Positions 16,435-25,800 of a stretch of DNA of 64,000 nucleotides are shown here, one piece after another. The position numbers and the translations under genes were made by a program. The DNA is taken from positions 124,001 through 188,000 of the forward strand of contig NZ_LYVF01000158.1 of NCBI RefSeq assembly GCF_001655685.1, written 5' to 3'. The notes under the pieces were generated by a model, which saw only the letters and a program-made list of their open reading frames with translations, was not told the DNA's origin and made no database searches. Source of the DNA: Desulfotomaculum copahuensis. Its GTDB lineage: Bacteria; Bacillota; Desulfotomaculia; Desulfotomaculales; Desulfovirgulaceae. Every line of letters begins with the position of its first letter. Position 1 is the stretch's first letter.

Positions 16435-17079
16435 ATGAGCGCCACCTGTTGTGAAATGCAGGACAACCACACGATTTATACACCGGCCGGCACCGTTTTT
16501 CTGGAAGGCCCGGTGGGCAAAGACGATCTGGAACCGCTGACACTCGATCCGGGCTTGAAGAATTTTCGCCTGCCCGAAAGGCAAAAAGTTGCCCTGCAGG
16601 AAATTGCCGCCCTGCCGGAAGGCATGGTTTTCATCGCCCGGGTGGAAAAACTGGTGGCCGGTTACGTCACCTTTCACTTTCCCGAAAAGTACAGCCGCTG
16701 GAGCAAGCACCCGCGGGTGCTTGAGCTGGGGGCCATTGAAGTCAGTCCGGACTGGCGTGAATTCAAACTGGCCCGGCAGTTGTTACAGGTGGCCTTTGCC
16801 AATCCGGTGATGGAGGAATATATAGTCATTGCCATTGAATTTTGCTGGCACTGGGACTTAAAAAACACAGCCCTGGATATCTGGCAGTACCAGAAGATGC
16901 TCACCCGGCTGTTCGGCTCCGCCGGGTTGAAAAAAGTACAGACCGATGATCCGGACATCACGGAACACATGGCCAACGTGCTCATGGCCCGCTACGGAAG
17001 CAAGGTGTCCCCGGCGGATGTGGATTTGTTCAAACAAATGCTTTTTATGGCGCAGGGAACCTTTCCGCAATGCCACTAA
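16435..17079 (+). CDS. acuA: AcuA-like protein lysine acetyltransferase (GNAT)
   Basis: 214 residues, the usual AcuA length. Characteristic segments are TVFLEGPVGKDDLEPL, LPEGMVFIARVEKLVAGYVTFHFPE, ELGAIEVSPDWREFKLARQLL (acetyl-CoA site) and the IEFCWHWDLK block seen in Bacillus AcuA. AcuA acetylates the active-site lysine of acetyl-CoA synthetase and so switches it off. In Bacillus it sits with acuB and acuC next to acsA; none of these is visible here. GAGGTGATCTG directly precedes the ATG. Monocistronic, with its own sigma-A-type promoter. Confidence in the family is high; its substrate in this organism is inferred. Confidence 0.88.
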   Translation: MSATCCEMQDNHTIYTPAGTVFLEGPVGKDDLEPLTLDPGLKNFRLPERQKVALQEIAALPEGMVFIARVEKLVAGYVTFHFPEKYSRWSKHPRVLELGAIEVSPDWREFKLARQLLQVAFANPVMEEYIVIAIEFCWHWDLKNTALDIWQYQKMLTRLFGSAGLKKVQTDDPDITEHMANVLMARYGSKVSPADVDLFKQMLFMAQGTFPQCH

Positions 17080-17082
17080 AAC

Positions 17083-17105
17083 AAAAACCCCCTGTTTTCA
17101 GGAGG
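17083..17105 (-). terminator. Terminator of guaB
   Basis: On the minus strand CCTCCTG-AAAA-CAGGGGG (one mismatch) is followed by TTTTTGTTTT. A second hairpin (GGGCGCAT/ATGCGCCC, 17114-17131) lies just past the guaB stop and may serve acuA on the plus strand. Confidence 0.7.
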
Positions 17106-17135
17106 TAATGCAAGGGCGCATTTTTAATGCGCCCC

Positions 17136-18596
<1,461 letters not shown>

Positions 18597-18626
18597 CTAT
18601 CCCTCCCTACGCTTGGCTATTCGTTT

Positions 18627-18655
18627 ATTATAACCTTTGTCCTTGCGGAATTCAA
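18627..18655 (-). promoter_or_regulatory. SigA-type promoter of guaB
   Basis: Minus strand -35 TTGAAT (18650-18655), 17-nt spacer, -10 TATAAT (18627-18632). The predicted start is about 20-25 nt before the CTG codon. Confidence 0.8.
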
Positions 18656-18785
18656 GAAAAGATAACTTTTGACAGTGCTGAAGGAATACCGGCCAGTTCC
18701 AGTTATTTAACCACCCGGGCAACCGGCAAAACAAATGAGCAAATTTCTTCTTGCAATAATATGCCGACTCATATTTTTTCTGCCG

Positions 18786-18814
18786 GTATAAATCGCAACC
18801 CGGGGGAAATAATA
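18786..18814 (+). promoter_or_regulatory. Forespore-sigma-like promoter of the SASP gene
   Basis: GTATA (18786-18790), 14-nt spacer, GGAAATAATA (18805-18814). The -10 fits the SigF pattern GGnnAnAnTR and the -35 fits GYATA of SigF/SigG. The downstream gene is a forespore product in all known species, which supports the assignment. Confidence 0.6.
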
Positions 18815-18836
18815 AGCTTACAGGAGGTGTTGCCGC

Positions 18837-19157
18837 TTGCCGAATAAAAAAGACTTGCTGATACCGGCGGCCGGCTCCCGCTTGAATGTTTTCAAATATG
18901 AGATCGCGGACGAACTTGGCTATCCGTTGCACGTAGGAGCGCAAAAAGCCACCCCGCAAAACTGGAATCAGATTACCGGCAGGATGAAATATGAGATTGC
19001 CAACGAGCTCGGCCTGACGCCCGGAATCGAAAACGGCTACTGGGGCAACCTCAGTTCCCGCGCCTGCGGTGCCGTGGGCGGGCGCATCGGCGGCAAAATC
19101 GGCGGCAACATGGTCCGCCACATGATCCGCTTCGCCGAGCAAAATATGGTCCGCTGA
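18837..19157 (+). CDS. Alpha/beta-type small acid-soluble spore protein with duplicated N-terminal motif
   Basis: 106 residues. Alpha/beta SASPs coat spore DNA and protect it from UV and heat, and are degraded at germination by the GPR protease. The signature is seen twice: VFKYEIADELGYPL (near 20-33) and MKYEIANELGLTP (near 50-62). The second copy is followed by the normal DNA-binding half, NLSSRACGAVGGRIGGKIGG. The first copy lacks that half, so the protein looks like a partial tandem duplication carrying two potential GPR sites. Usual length is 60-90. The start is TTG at 18837, with AGGAGGTG 7 nt upstream. A strong terminator follows. Confidence 0.9.
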   Translation: MPNKKDLLIPAAGSRLNVFKYEIADELGYPLHVGAQKATPQNWNQITGRMKYEIANELGLTPGIENGYWGNLSSRACGAVGGRIGGKIGGNMVRHMIRFAEQNMVR

Positions 19158-19166
19158 ATCCCGCGC

Positions 19167-19197
19167 GGGGTGGTTTGCATAAAACCACCCCGGTTTT
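19167..19197 (+). terminator. Terminator of the SASP gene
   Basis: Perfect 10-bp stem GGGGTGGTTT / AAACCACCCC, loop GCATA, then GGTTTT. Confidence 0.8.
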
Positions 19198-19261
19198 GTA
19201 AATACCGCTCCTGAAAAGCCGCTGCACGGTAAGAGAGGCATTGCCGGCGGAAAATAATCAA

Positions 19262-19486
19262 TTAATCCTGGCCCATGATCGAACCGACTCCAAAACGCAT
19301 GAAATGATCCCGCAAATGGGCAATCAATTTTTCCGTGACGCCGAATTCAGCGGCCATTTCAGCATCGGTACGGTTGTTTTTCAAGCCTTCGATAAAAACG
19401 TCAAAGCCGATTCCCACTTCATCAGTCTTTGTTTTCAAGCTCGGTTCGGTACTCCAGGGCACCCGGGAACGGATAAATTCTTCCAC
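19262..19486 (-). CDS. Small helical protein with possible helix-turn-helix
   Basis: 74 residues, GTG start with GATGGGGGG upstream. The segment NRTDAEMAAEFGVTEKLIAHLRDHF reads like a helix-turn-helix: AEMAAEFGVT is a typical first helix and turn. No longer DNA-binding context is visible and I do not recognise the family. It is convergent with the SASP gene and lies downstream of spo0M, so a sporulation link is possible by position only. GGATAAA occurs twice, 16 bp apart, just upstream. Confidence 0.6.
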   Translation of the reverse strand: MEEFIRSRVPWSTEPSLKTKTDEVGIGFDVFIEGLKNNRTDAEMAAEFGVTEKLIAHLRDHFMRFGVGSIMGQD

Positions 19487-19564
19487 CCCAAAAACCCCCC
19501 ATCGTTTTATCCGGAGTTAGTTTATCCATCCGGGCGGTCTTTATTACGCCCCGGGAACAGGTTG

Positions 19565-20353
19565 CTACCGGCAGATGTCTTTTGAACCGCTCCGGGCGGC
19601 GGGCACCAGTGATTCCCGTAAACGGCAGGATATTTGTTCACTGATCAACTTGTGATTTACCGCGCCGCCGGACGGAAAGATATCCCGGTGGGCAAGTTCC
19701 AGCGTGAAATAATTATCTGAATTCAGCCAGAGCAGCAAATCGACCCTTGCCTTCATCTGGACGAGCAAACTTTTCTCCTGGTTCGTAAACAACATTTCGA
19801 TCTGTTCGATATCTTTATATTCCACCGGCGTCCCGGGCCCCGGGACAAAGTGAAAAACCTGCCGCCCGCCGGAATTGGACACCCCGCTCCCGATAAATCC
19901 CAGCTGCCAGGCCATTGTTTCCTGCACGACGCTGATGGCCGGTGAAGGCAGGATTTTTATTTTTCTGGTTGCCGTTGCATCAGGTGAAAGGCTTACCTCC
20001 ACCCGGGCCTGCAAAATGCAGGTGCAGTGTTCGTGTGTGACCGGTATATTCACAGGCAGCGGGCGCCGGAAAGGAAAATTGGAAGCGCCCCCCGGCATGG
20101 CCCGGGCCTCCGTCAGCAACCACTTTTCCAGCACTTCGCGCTGCCGGTGCCGGCCCTTTTCCCCTTCCGCCCCGGCGTAACTTTCCACGATTAAATCCAG
20201 AAAGACCCGCCCCGGCCGGTGGTCCGCACGGTCGCCCCGCACCAATGCCGCGCCGGCTATTTCATCTCCCTGGACATATTCCAGCCGCTCCAGTTGCAAA
20301 TCCAGAGTTAAACCCGACCAGTTGCCGGTTTTTATCCGGTCCAGCAGATTCAT
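19565..20353 (-). CDS. spo0M: Sporulation-control protein Spo0M (arrestin-like)
   Basis: 262 residues, the usual Spo0M length. The N-terminal arrestin-like beta-sandwich is recognisable: GLTLDLQLERLEYVQGDEIAGAALVRG, then FPFRRPLPVNIPVTHEHCTCILQARVEVSLSPDATATRKIKILPSP. The C-terminal half includes GPGTPVEYKDIEQIEMLF. Spo0M negatively affects sporulation stage 0 in Bacillus and is made from a SigH promoter there. A SigH-like site is seen upstream here. ATG at 20353, with a GTG one codon earlier; GGGGGTG precedes both. Confidence 0.87.
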   Translation of the reverse strand: MNLLDRIKTGNWSGLTLDLQLERLEYVQGDEIAGAALVRGDRADHRPGRVFLDLIVESYAGAEGEKGRHRQREVLEKWLLTEARAMPGGASNFPFRRPLPVNIPVTHEHCTCILQARVEVSLSPDATATRKIKILPSPAISVVQETMAWQLGFIGSGVSNSGGRQVFHFVPGPGTPVEYKDIEQIEMLFTNQEKSLLVQMKARVDLLLWLNSDNYFTLELAHRDIFPSGGAVNHKLISEQISCRLRESLVPAARSGSKDICR

Positions 20354-20391
20354 CACCGGACACCCCCAAACTGGTATAAATAATACTTTTT

Positions 20392-20417
20392 CTTCGACTT
20401 CCGGCTGCCGGTTTCCT
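20392..20417 (-). promoter_or_regulatory. SigH-like promoter upstream of spo0M
   Basis: Minus strand AGGAAAC (20411-20417), 12-nt spacer, GTCGAAG (20392-20398). This is near the SigH pattern AGGAwwT / RnnGAAT, with the last T of the -10 changed. It lies about 40 nt before spo0M. Confidence 0.4.
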
Positions 20418-20507
20418 TCTCTTAACTGGCATATATTTCAAATTGCTGGCGGATTGCAAAGTGCGTTAACATAATATCATGATATCTGGTCTGCCTCCTC
20501 ATATGAA

Positions 20508-20534
20508 AACCTGAAAGGTGCATCCTTTCAGGTT
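20508..20534 (-). terminator. Bidirectional hairpin terminator overlapping a stop codon
   Basis: Perfect 11-bp stem AACCTGAAAGG / CCTTTCAGGTT. It overlaps the TAA of the next minus-strand gene and is followed by TTTTC on the minus strand and ATTTTTTA on the plus strand. Confidence 0.75.
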
Positions 20535-21144
20535 ATTTTTTATCCGCCTGTTCACCGGCGGGGCTGTTCAGCGCCCCGGTCAGACGGCCGAACTGCGCCT
20601 CGGCAAAAATGTCCTCCATTTCCTCCTTGACTGTCGTCAGCAGGGTGTTAAACTGCTCCGATAAACCCACCGCCCCGGCGACCACCTTTTTCGCCACCGG
20701 GCGCAGGTTTTTACGCACCCCCGGCAGCAACAGGGAGGCTGCCAGCAAAACTACCAGGATGTTGATCAGATTGATACCGTTTCCAGGCCAAAACCCGGCC
20801 CCGGAACGGGGATAGGCCCGGGCCAGTTCCTCCATGTCCATACCCCTGGCCTGCGCCTCATCCAGGATATCCCGCAGCAATTCTCTCACCTGCGGATCAC
20901 GCACCCGGCCGGCCCGCTGTTCCACCGCCCGCAGGGCGGCAATTTCCCGGCGCAGATCATCCTGTAGGCGACGGGAAGCCTGTTGATAGTCAAGAACATT
21001 GCGACGCCGCCGGGGCAGCCCCCAACGCCGTGAGTGATCATTCCGGCCCCAGTCCCGGTAAGCTTCCAGTTCGTTGATCACCTGTTCTTTCCAAAGATCC
21101 AGCATGCCCTCGTCCATGTTTCTGTAGCGTCTGGAACGGTACAT
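20533..21144 (-). CDS. Uncharacterised protein with amphipathic membrane-helix module
   Basis: 203 residues, no family recognised. The N-terminal 110 residues are charged and helical (DLWKEQVINELEAYRDWG, SRRLQDDLRREIAALRAVEQ). A membrane segment follows (GINLINILVVLLAASLLLPG), then VRKNLRPVAKKVVAGAVGLSEQ and VKEEMEDIFAEAQ. The last part matches, residue by residue in pattern, the divergent gene at 21318 (VRKGLRGMAVGLIKGALAISEE, VKQE). GGGGGGG precedes the ATG. Its promoter-like GTATA / GGCTATAATA pair suggests forespore expression. Possibly a membrane-bound partner of the P-type ATPase or of the spore membrane; not proven. Confidence 0.7.
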   Translation of the reverse strand: MYRSRRYRNMDEGMLDLWKEQVINELEAYRDWGRNDHSRRWGLPRRRRNVLDYQQASRRLQDDLRREIAALRAVEQRAGRVRDPQVRELLRDILDEAQARGMDMEELARAYPRSGAGFWPGNGINLINILVVLLAASLLLPGVRKNLRPVAKKVVAGAVGLSEQFNTLLTTVKEEMEDIFAEAQFGRLTGALNSPAGEQADKK

Positions 21145-21168
21145 GAAACCCCCCCATTCATCTGCACC

Positions 21169-21199
21169 TATTATAGCCCCGAAAGCGAAACATTTATAC
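21169..21199 (-). promoter_or_regulatory. Forespore-sigma-like promoter (gene 20533-21144)
   Basis: Minus strand GTATA (21195-21199), 16-nt spacer, GGCTATAATA (21169-21178), an exact match to GGnnAnAnTR. Confidence 0.55.
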
Positions 21200-21255
21200 A
21201 GATTCTGTCATGCGCGTAATTTTTTACAACCGTCGCGCCGGTAAAAAAATTTCCT

Positions 21256-21285
21256 GTATAAGGACCGGCACCGGGGTCTATAATA
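21256..21285 (+). promoter_or_regulatory. Forespore-sigma-like promoter (gene 21318-21743)
   Basis: GTATA (21256-21260), 15-nt spacer, GTCTATAATA (21276-21285). A SigA -10 reading (TATAAT at 21279) without a good -35 is the alternative. Confidence 0.45.
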
Positions 21286-21317
21286 TGTTCAGTTTTATCA
21301 AGAGGAGGTGAGGTAAA

Positions 21318-21743
21318 ATGAAGTGGCTGCGGTTGGGCTTTTTAGAGGAACTTTCCCCTCTCGGCCTGCTGGCTACCGGACTGGCCGTGGGTGCAGTGAC
21401 TACTCCCGCGGTGCGTAAAGGTCTGCGGGGCATGGCGGTCGGTCTGATCAAGGGGGCGCTGGCCATTTCCGAGGAGGCGCGGGAGGCGTCTTCAAAAGCC
21501 CGGGGGGAGTGGTCCCGGTTGGTTGAGGAAGTGAAGCAGGAACGGCAGGTTTCCGGCGACAAGCAGGGGCTTCTGCACGGGGCCGGCCTCGGTGTGGCCA
21601 AGGCGGTGGAGGAAATCCGGGAAGGGGTGGGCACCCTAGTGGCCGAGGCAAAAAACGAGTTGTCCGGATTGGAAAATCATTCGCCGGAATCAGACGGACA
21701 CGGTGAAGGTGCCGGCCACCGGAACCCGGGAGAGGATGAGTAA
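21318..21743 (+). CDS. DUF5132-like small membrane-associated protein
   Basis: 141 residues. GLLATGLAVGAVTTPAVRKGLRGMAVGLIKGALAISEEAREA fits DUF5132: one hydrophobic glycine-rich helix followed by an amphipathic segment. The C-terminal half is acidic and hydrophilic. In other bacteria DUF5132 genes often sit beside HMA_2-domain proteins and P-type ATPases, as here. AGAGGAGGTGAGGTAAA gives the ATG. It faces the minus-strand gene at 21761, leaving 17 nt between the stops. The shared VRKxLR...VKxE module with the divergent neighbour implies common ancestry or a common partner. Confidence 0.65.
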   Translation: MKWLRLGFLEELSPLGLLATGLAVGAVTTPAVRKGLRGMAVGLIKGALAISEEAREASSKARGEWSRLVEEVKQERQVSGDKQGLLHGAGLGVAKAVEEIREGVGTLVAEAKNELSGLENHSPESDGHGEGAGHRNPGEDE

Positions 21744-21760
21744 ATAAATCCGGCGGGGGA

Positions 21761-22447
21761 TTAACCGGCCGCAGCCGGAACAGAGTGGTCGAAAACGCAA
21801 AAAATGTGTTCAGCCACTTCACGGCGGAACCGGGCGATCAACCGCAATCGGATGTTTTCCAGCCATCCTTCCAGTTGTCTTTGTAACACCGGCAGCAAAT
21901 CCTCCCGCCGGCAGGGAGCGCTGACATGCTGCCACAATGCATCGCCCTTGCGCTTGAATATCCGGTGCAATGCCGGCGGCAAATGGGAACTCAGCAACTG
22001 ATCAAAACACCACCGGCCGAGGTGGTCAAACACGGCTTCTTGTTCCAAACCGGTTACGAGCAGTTTTAGATCCATCAAGACATCTGCTTCCAATACGTTA
22101 AAACCGGTCCGGCTCATCAAGCTTGGCACGGAAAATTTTTCGGACAGCTTCTTTTGTAAAAACTCTTTCAGTACCGCGAAATGATTTTCGTTCCATAACT
22201 GTGCAAGCGCCTGATCGGGGTTGATTTCTTGTGCCACCATCTTCCGGCAGAGGGACGGTACCTCTGCTTTTTTATTGCTGAAGCAGGCATCAATCACCCG
22301 GACTGCTTCCTGCTGGCATTCTTCCACCAGTGTGCATACCGCCGCCTCAATAACTGCATGATTAAAGACGGCTTTTTGTAAACTTAACGCCAGGGCATGG
22401 CCAAGAAGCTGATGTTTTAAATTTTGTTCTATATTTCCATATTGCAT
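21761..22447 (-). CDS. Uncharacterised soluble helical protein
   Basis: 228 residues from the ATG at 22447 (GGAGGTGGCCAAA upstream). Almost entirely predicted alpha-helical, with seven cysteines, without signal peptide or membrane segment. Leu/Gln-rich segments are LKHQLLGHALALSLQKAVF and VLKEFLQKKLSEKF. No family recognised. Downstream of the P-type ATPase and its small partner, but separated by a terminator and its own -10 (TATACT) that overlaps a dyad. A role with the ATPase is possible only by position. Confidence 0.65.
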   Translation of the reverse strand: MQYGNIEQNLKHQLLGHALALSLQKAVFNHAVIEAAVCTLVEECQQEAVRVIDACFSNKKAEVPSLCRKMVAQEINPDQALAQLWNENHFAVLKEFLQKKLSEKFSVPSLMSRTGFNVLEADVLMDLKLLVTGLEQEAVFDHLGRWCFDQLLSSHLPPALHRIFKRKGDALWQHVSAPCRREDLLPVLQRQLEGWLENIRLRLIARFRREVAEHIFCVFDHSVPAAAG

Positions 22448-22475
22448 TTTGGCCACCTCCAAAGTCAAAATACAC

Positions 22476-22493
22476 TACGGACAGTATACCGTA
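22476..22493 (-). promoter_or_regulatory. Dyad operator overlapping the -10 of gene 21761-22447
   Basis: TACGG-N8-CCGTA (TACGGACAGTATACCGTA) surrounds a TATACT -10 on the minus strand. The placement suits a repressor. No -35 is obvious. Confidence 0.45.
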
Positions 22494-22554
22494 ATCAGGT
22501 TAGGGAAGTGTTAAAATAAAAAAAAGATCCGGTTAAATTTTTCAGCTAAAAAAG

Positions 22555-22578
22555 AAAACCCGTCCGTTGACGGGTTTT
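22555..22578 (-). terminator. Terminator downstream of the 56-residue ORF
   Basis: Perfect 10-bp stem AAAACCCGTC / GACGGGTTTT with loop CGTT. On the minus strand the stem ends in GGGTTTT followed by CTTTTTTAGC. Confidence 0.8.
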
Positions 22579-22648
22579 CCCCGGTTTGGTTGAAGTCTGT
22601 TTCTTCAAGACACATCAAACCGCCGCTGCAACCGCGCTGTTTCCCTGT

Positions 22649-22819
22649 TTAATGGAAACGCTTCCGGCGCAGGCCGCGCAGGTTGCCGCGCAACAATTCG
22701 GACAGGGCCAGGCCGGCGCCCAGTGCCTTGACCCCAGCGTTCCGCCCCAGCAGGGCGGCGGCGGTACCTCCGACCAGTCTGGCCGCCCGTCCCAAATCCG
22801 TGTGTCGTGCTCGTCCCAT
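22649..22819 (-). CDS. 56-residue glycine-rich basic protein coupled to the P-type ATPase gene
   Basis: Read directly from the sequence: ATG at 22819, TAA at 22649. Its ribosome site GGAGGTGAATAAAC lies inside the last codons of the ATPase gene, whose stop is 2 nt before the ATG, so translation is coupled. The protein starts MGRARHTDLGRAARLVGG and has a hydrophobic glycine/alanine-rich middle (TAAALLGRNAGVKALGAGL). It ends in a basic tail (LRGLRRKRFH). It may form an amphipathic or single membrane helix. Unknown family; likely a partner of the ATPase. Confidence 0.75.
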   Translation of the reverse strand: MGRARHTDLGRAARLVGGTAAALLGRNAGVKALGAGLALSELLRGNLRGLRRKRFH

Positions 22820-22821
22820 GT

Positions 22822-25800
22822 TTATTCACCTCCATTATTATTTTGCCTAGTGTTTGCTTCTTGATTAGAGGAAATAGGTGGCCCTGGCGGCAATAAACCG
22901 CTAATCACCGGCCTGGACAAATAATCCAGGGCATTGGTACACAATGCGCTGCCGAAAACCGTTCCCCAATCCGTCACTGACAACGGAAAGGTTTTAAAAA
23001 TACGCCGCCCCAGCGGCAGGTAAACCGCCGACAAAAGCAACGCCCCGGAAAGACCCACCGCGCCGTCCAAGAACCGGTTGGCGGTTTTTACATTTTCAGT
23101 GCCGTCACGACGGCAATCCAGGGCATGCACCAGCTGGCTGGTGGTAATGGCGGCCAGGGCCAGGGTGCGGGCACGCATCAGGTTGCCCTGCCGCAAACCC
23201 CACCAGTAGGCGCCCAGGCTGGTCACTCCGATAGCCAGGCCGCGGGAAATGATCCGGGAGACATACCGGGAATCGAAAAGCCCGGCTTTGAAGTTGCGCG
23301 GCGGCTGCTCCATCACCGCCGGATCGGGTGGATCCACGCTCAGCGCCACGGCCGGCAGGCCGTCGCCCAAAAGGTTCAGCCAGAGCAACTGGATGGGCAG
23401 CAGGGGCAACGGCAGCCCAGCCATGACAGTAAAAAACATGAGCAGCACTTCCCCCACATTGGTGGCCAGCAAATAGCGCACCGACCGGCGGACATTGGCG
23501 CAAATACCGCGTCCCTGCTCCACGGCGCCAACCACGGTGGTGAAATTATCGTCGGTGAGAATTAACTGGGAGGCCTGTTTGGTTACTTCCGTACCGCTAA
23601 TCCCCATGGCCACGCCAATATCCGCCTCTTTCACCGCCGGGGCGTCGTTGACCCCGTCGCCGATCATGGCCACCAGTTCCCCTCTTTGTTTGAACAGCCT
23701 GACCAGGCGCAATTTATGCCGCGGCAAAACCCGGGCAAACACCCGCACACTTTCCAGCGCCGCCTGCAGCTGCCGGTCGTCCATTTGTTCCAGTTCCGCG
23801 CCGGTAAGCACCTGGCCGGCGTCTTCAATCAAGCCCAATTCACGGCCGATAGCCAGGGCGGTATTGCGATGGTCGCCGGTAATCATCACCACCTTGATGC
23901 CGGCCCGGTGGCAGGCGGCAATGGCCGGCCGCACCTCCGGCCGGGGCGGGTCCTGCATGCCGATCAAACCGAGAAAAATCAACTCTTCGTCGGCCGGGGC
24001 GTCATCCACCGGCATCGGACGGTAGGCCACCGCCAGCACCCGCAGGGCGGCGGCGGTCAAGTTTTCGTTGGCTTTCAAGAAGCGCCGGCGGGCAAGCTCG
24101 TCCATCGCTGCCGGAGCCTGCTCTCCCTGGTAGTGGCGGCATAATTTCAGGATCACATCGGGCGCCCCTTTGACAAAAGAGATCTTTTCCCCGGCCGGAT
24201 TGCGGCAGACCACCGTCATCCGGCAGCGTTCGGAATCAAAGGGTATTTCCCGCAACCGGGTGAAACTTTTCTCCAGTTCATCCCGTTTTATACCGGCCCG
24301 GCCGGCTGCGGCGAGCAGCGCCCCTTCCGTCGGATCCCCGTCCACCTGCCATTCCCGTCCGGATGCGCCTGTTTTAATCAACCTGGCGTTGCTGCACAAA
24401 CTGGCTGCCATCAGCACAAAAACGAGGTTTTCCCGCTTCCCGTCATCCGTGGCCTCAAAACCACCGCCTTCCGGATCGTAGCCCGGGCCGGAAGCGCGCC
24501 ACCAGCCTCCGTCCGCACAGTAAACCAGGCGCACGGCCTGCTCGTTCCTGGTCAGCGTGCCGGTCTTATCCGTACAAATCAGCGTGGCGCTGCCCAGATT
24601 CTCCACCGCCGGCAGGCGCCGCACCACCGCGTGGGAACGGGCCATACGCCGCACGCCGGAAGCGAGGGCCACGGTGACAATGGCCGGCAGTCCTTCGGGA
24701 ATGGCCGCCACGGCCAGGCTGATGCCGGTCAGGAACATCTGCAGCATTCCCCCGCCCCGCCAGATGCCGGCGGCAATGACCAGAGCGCTGACCGCCAGGG
24801 AACTTTTTAAAACAATTTTCCCCACATCGGCCAGGTTGTTTTGCAATGGAGTTCTTTCATGTTCGTAATGGGCCAGCAAATCAGCGATTTGGCCAAGTTC
24901 CGTAAGCATGCCGGTGGTTACTATCACAGCACGGCAACGCCCGCGGGTAACCACGGTACCCATAAAAATCATGTTCTGACAGTCCAGCAGGCTCACGCAA
25001 TCCAGGGGCGCGCAGGTATCTTTGGGCACCGGGCAGGATTCACCGGTCAGCGCGGCTTCCATCACCTGCAGTTCGTTTATTTCCAGCAGGCGGGCATCCG
25101 CCGGCACGCCGTCGCCCGCTTCCAACATGATCACATCACCGGGAACCAGATCCGGCGATGCGATCTGCTGCCACTGTCCGTCCCGCAGCACCCGGGCGAC
25201 GGGTATGGTCATCTCCTTGAGCGCTTCCATCGCTCCCTCCGCTTTGTGCTCCTGCACCGCCCCAAGCATGCCGTTTAATAGAATAATCACCATAATGGCC
25301 AGGGCGTCAAAGAATTCGCCCGCAAACAGGCAGACAATGCTGGAACCCAGTAAAGCCTGTACTAAAAAATCCTTCATCTGGACGATGAAACGGGCCAGCA
25401 AACCCGGCGCCGGCGCCGCCTCCAGCCGGTTCGGACCGCAAGCGGCCAGGCGCCGGGCGGCTTCTGCGGCCGTCAGCCCCCTGCCGGCGTCTGTCTGCAA
25501 ATGTTCCAGTACTGCCGCGACATCAAGCTGCGACCAGTTGCCGTTGTGGATCGCCGTATTCCCTTGGGCCGGTATTACAACCGGGGCGGCATCCGCCCGT
25601 CCGGCCGCCACCGGGACAAGTGCCGGCCGGACGCCGCCACCCGCCGGTTCCCCGGCCGGTTTTGGAGCCCTTGCCCGGCCCGGGAAAAACAGGCGGTATG
25701 AGTTGAGGGTCACGGCCACGCTGATCAAGTTGTTGAAAATAGTGGCCGCCACCGGCAACAGCCGGCCGGTGGATCCGAGCACCAGGCCCAGCGCATTCAT

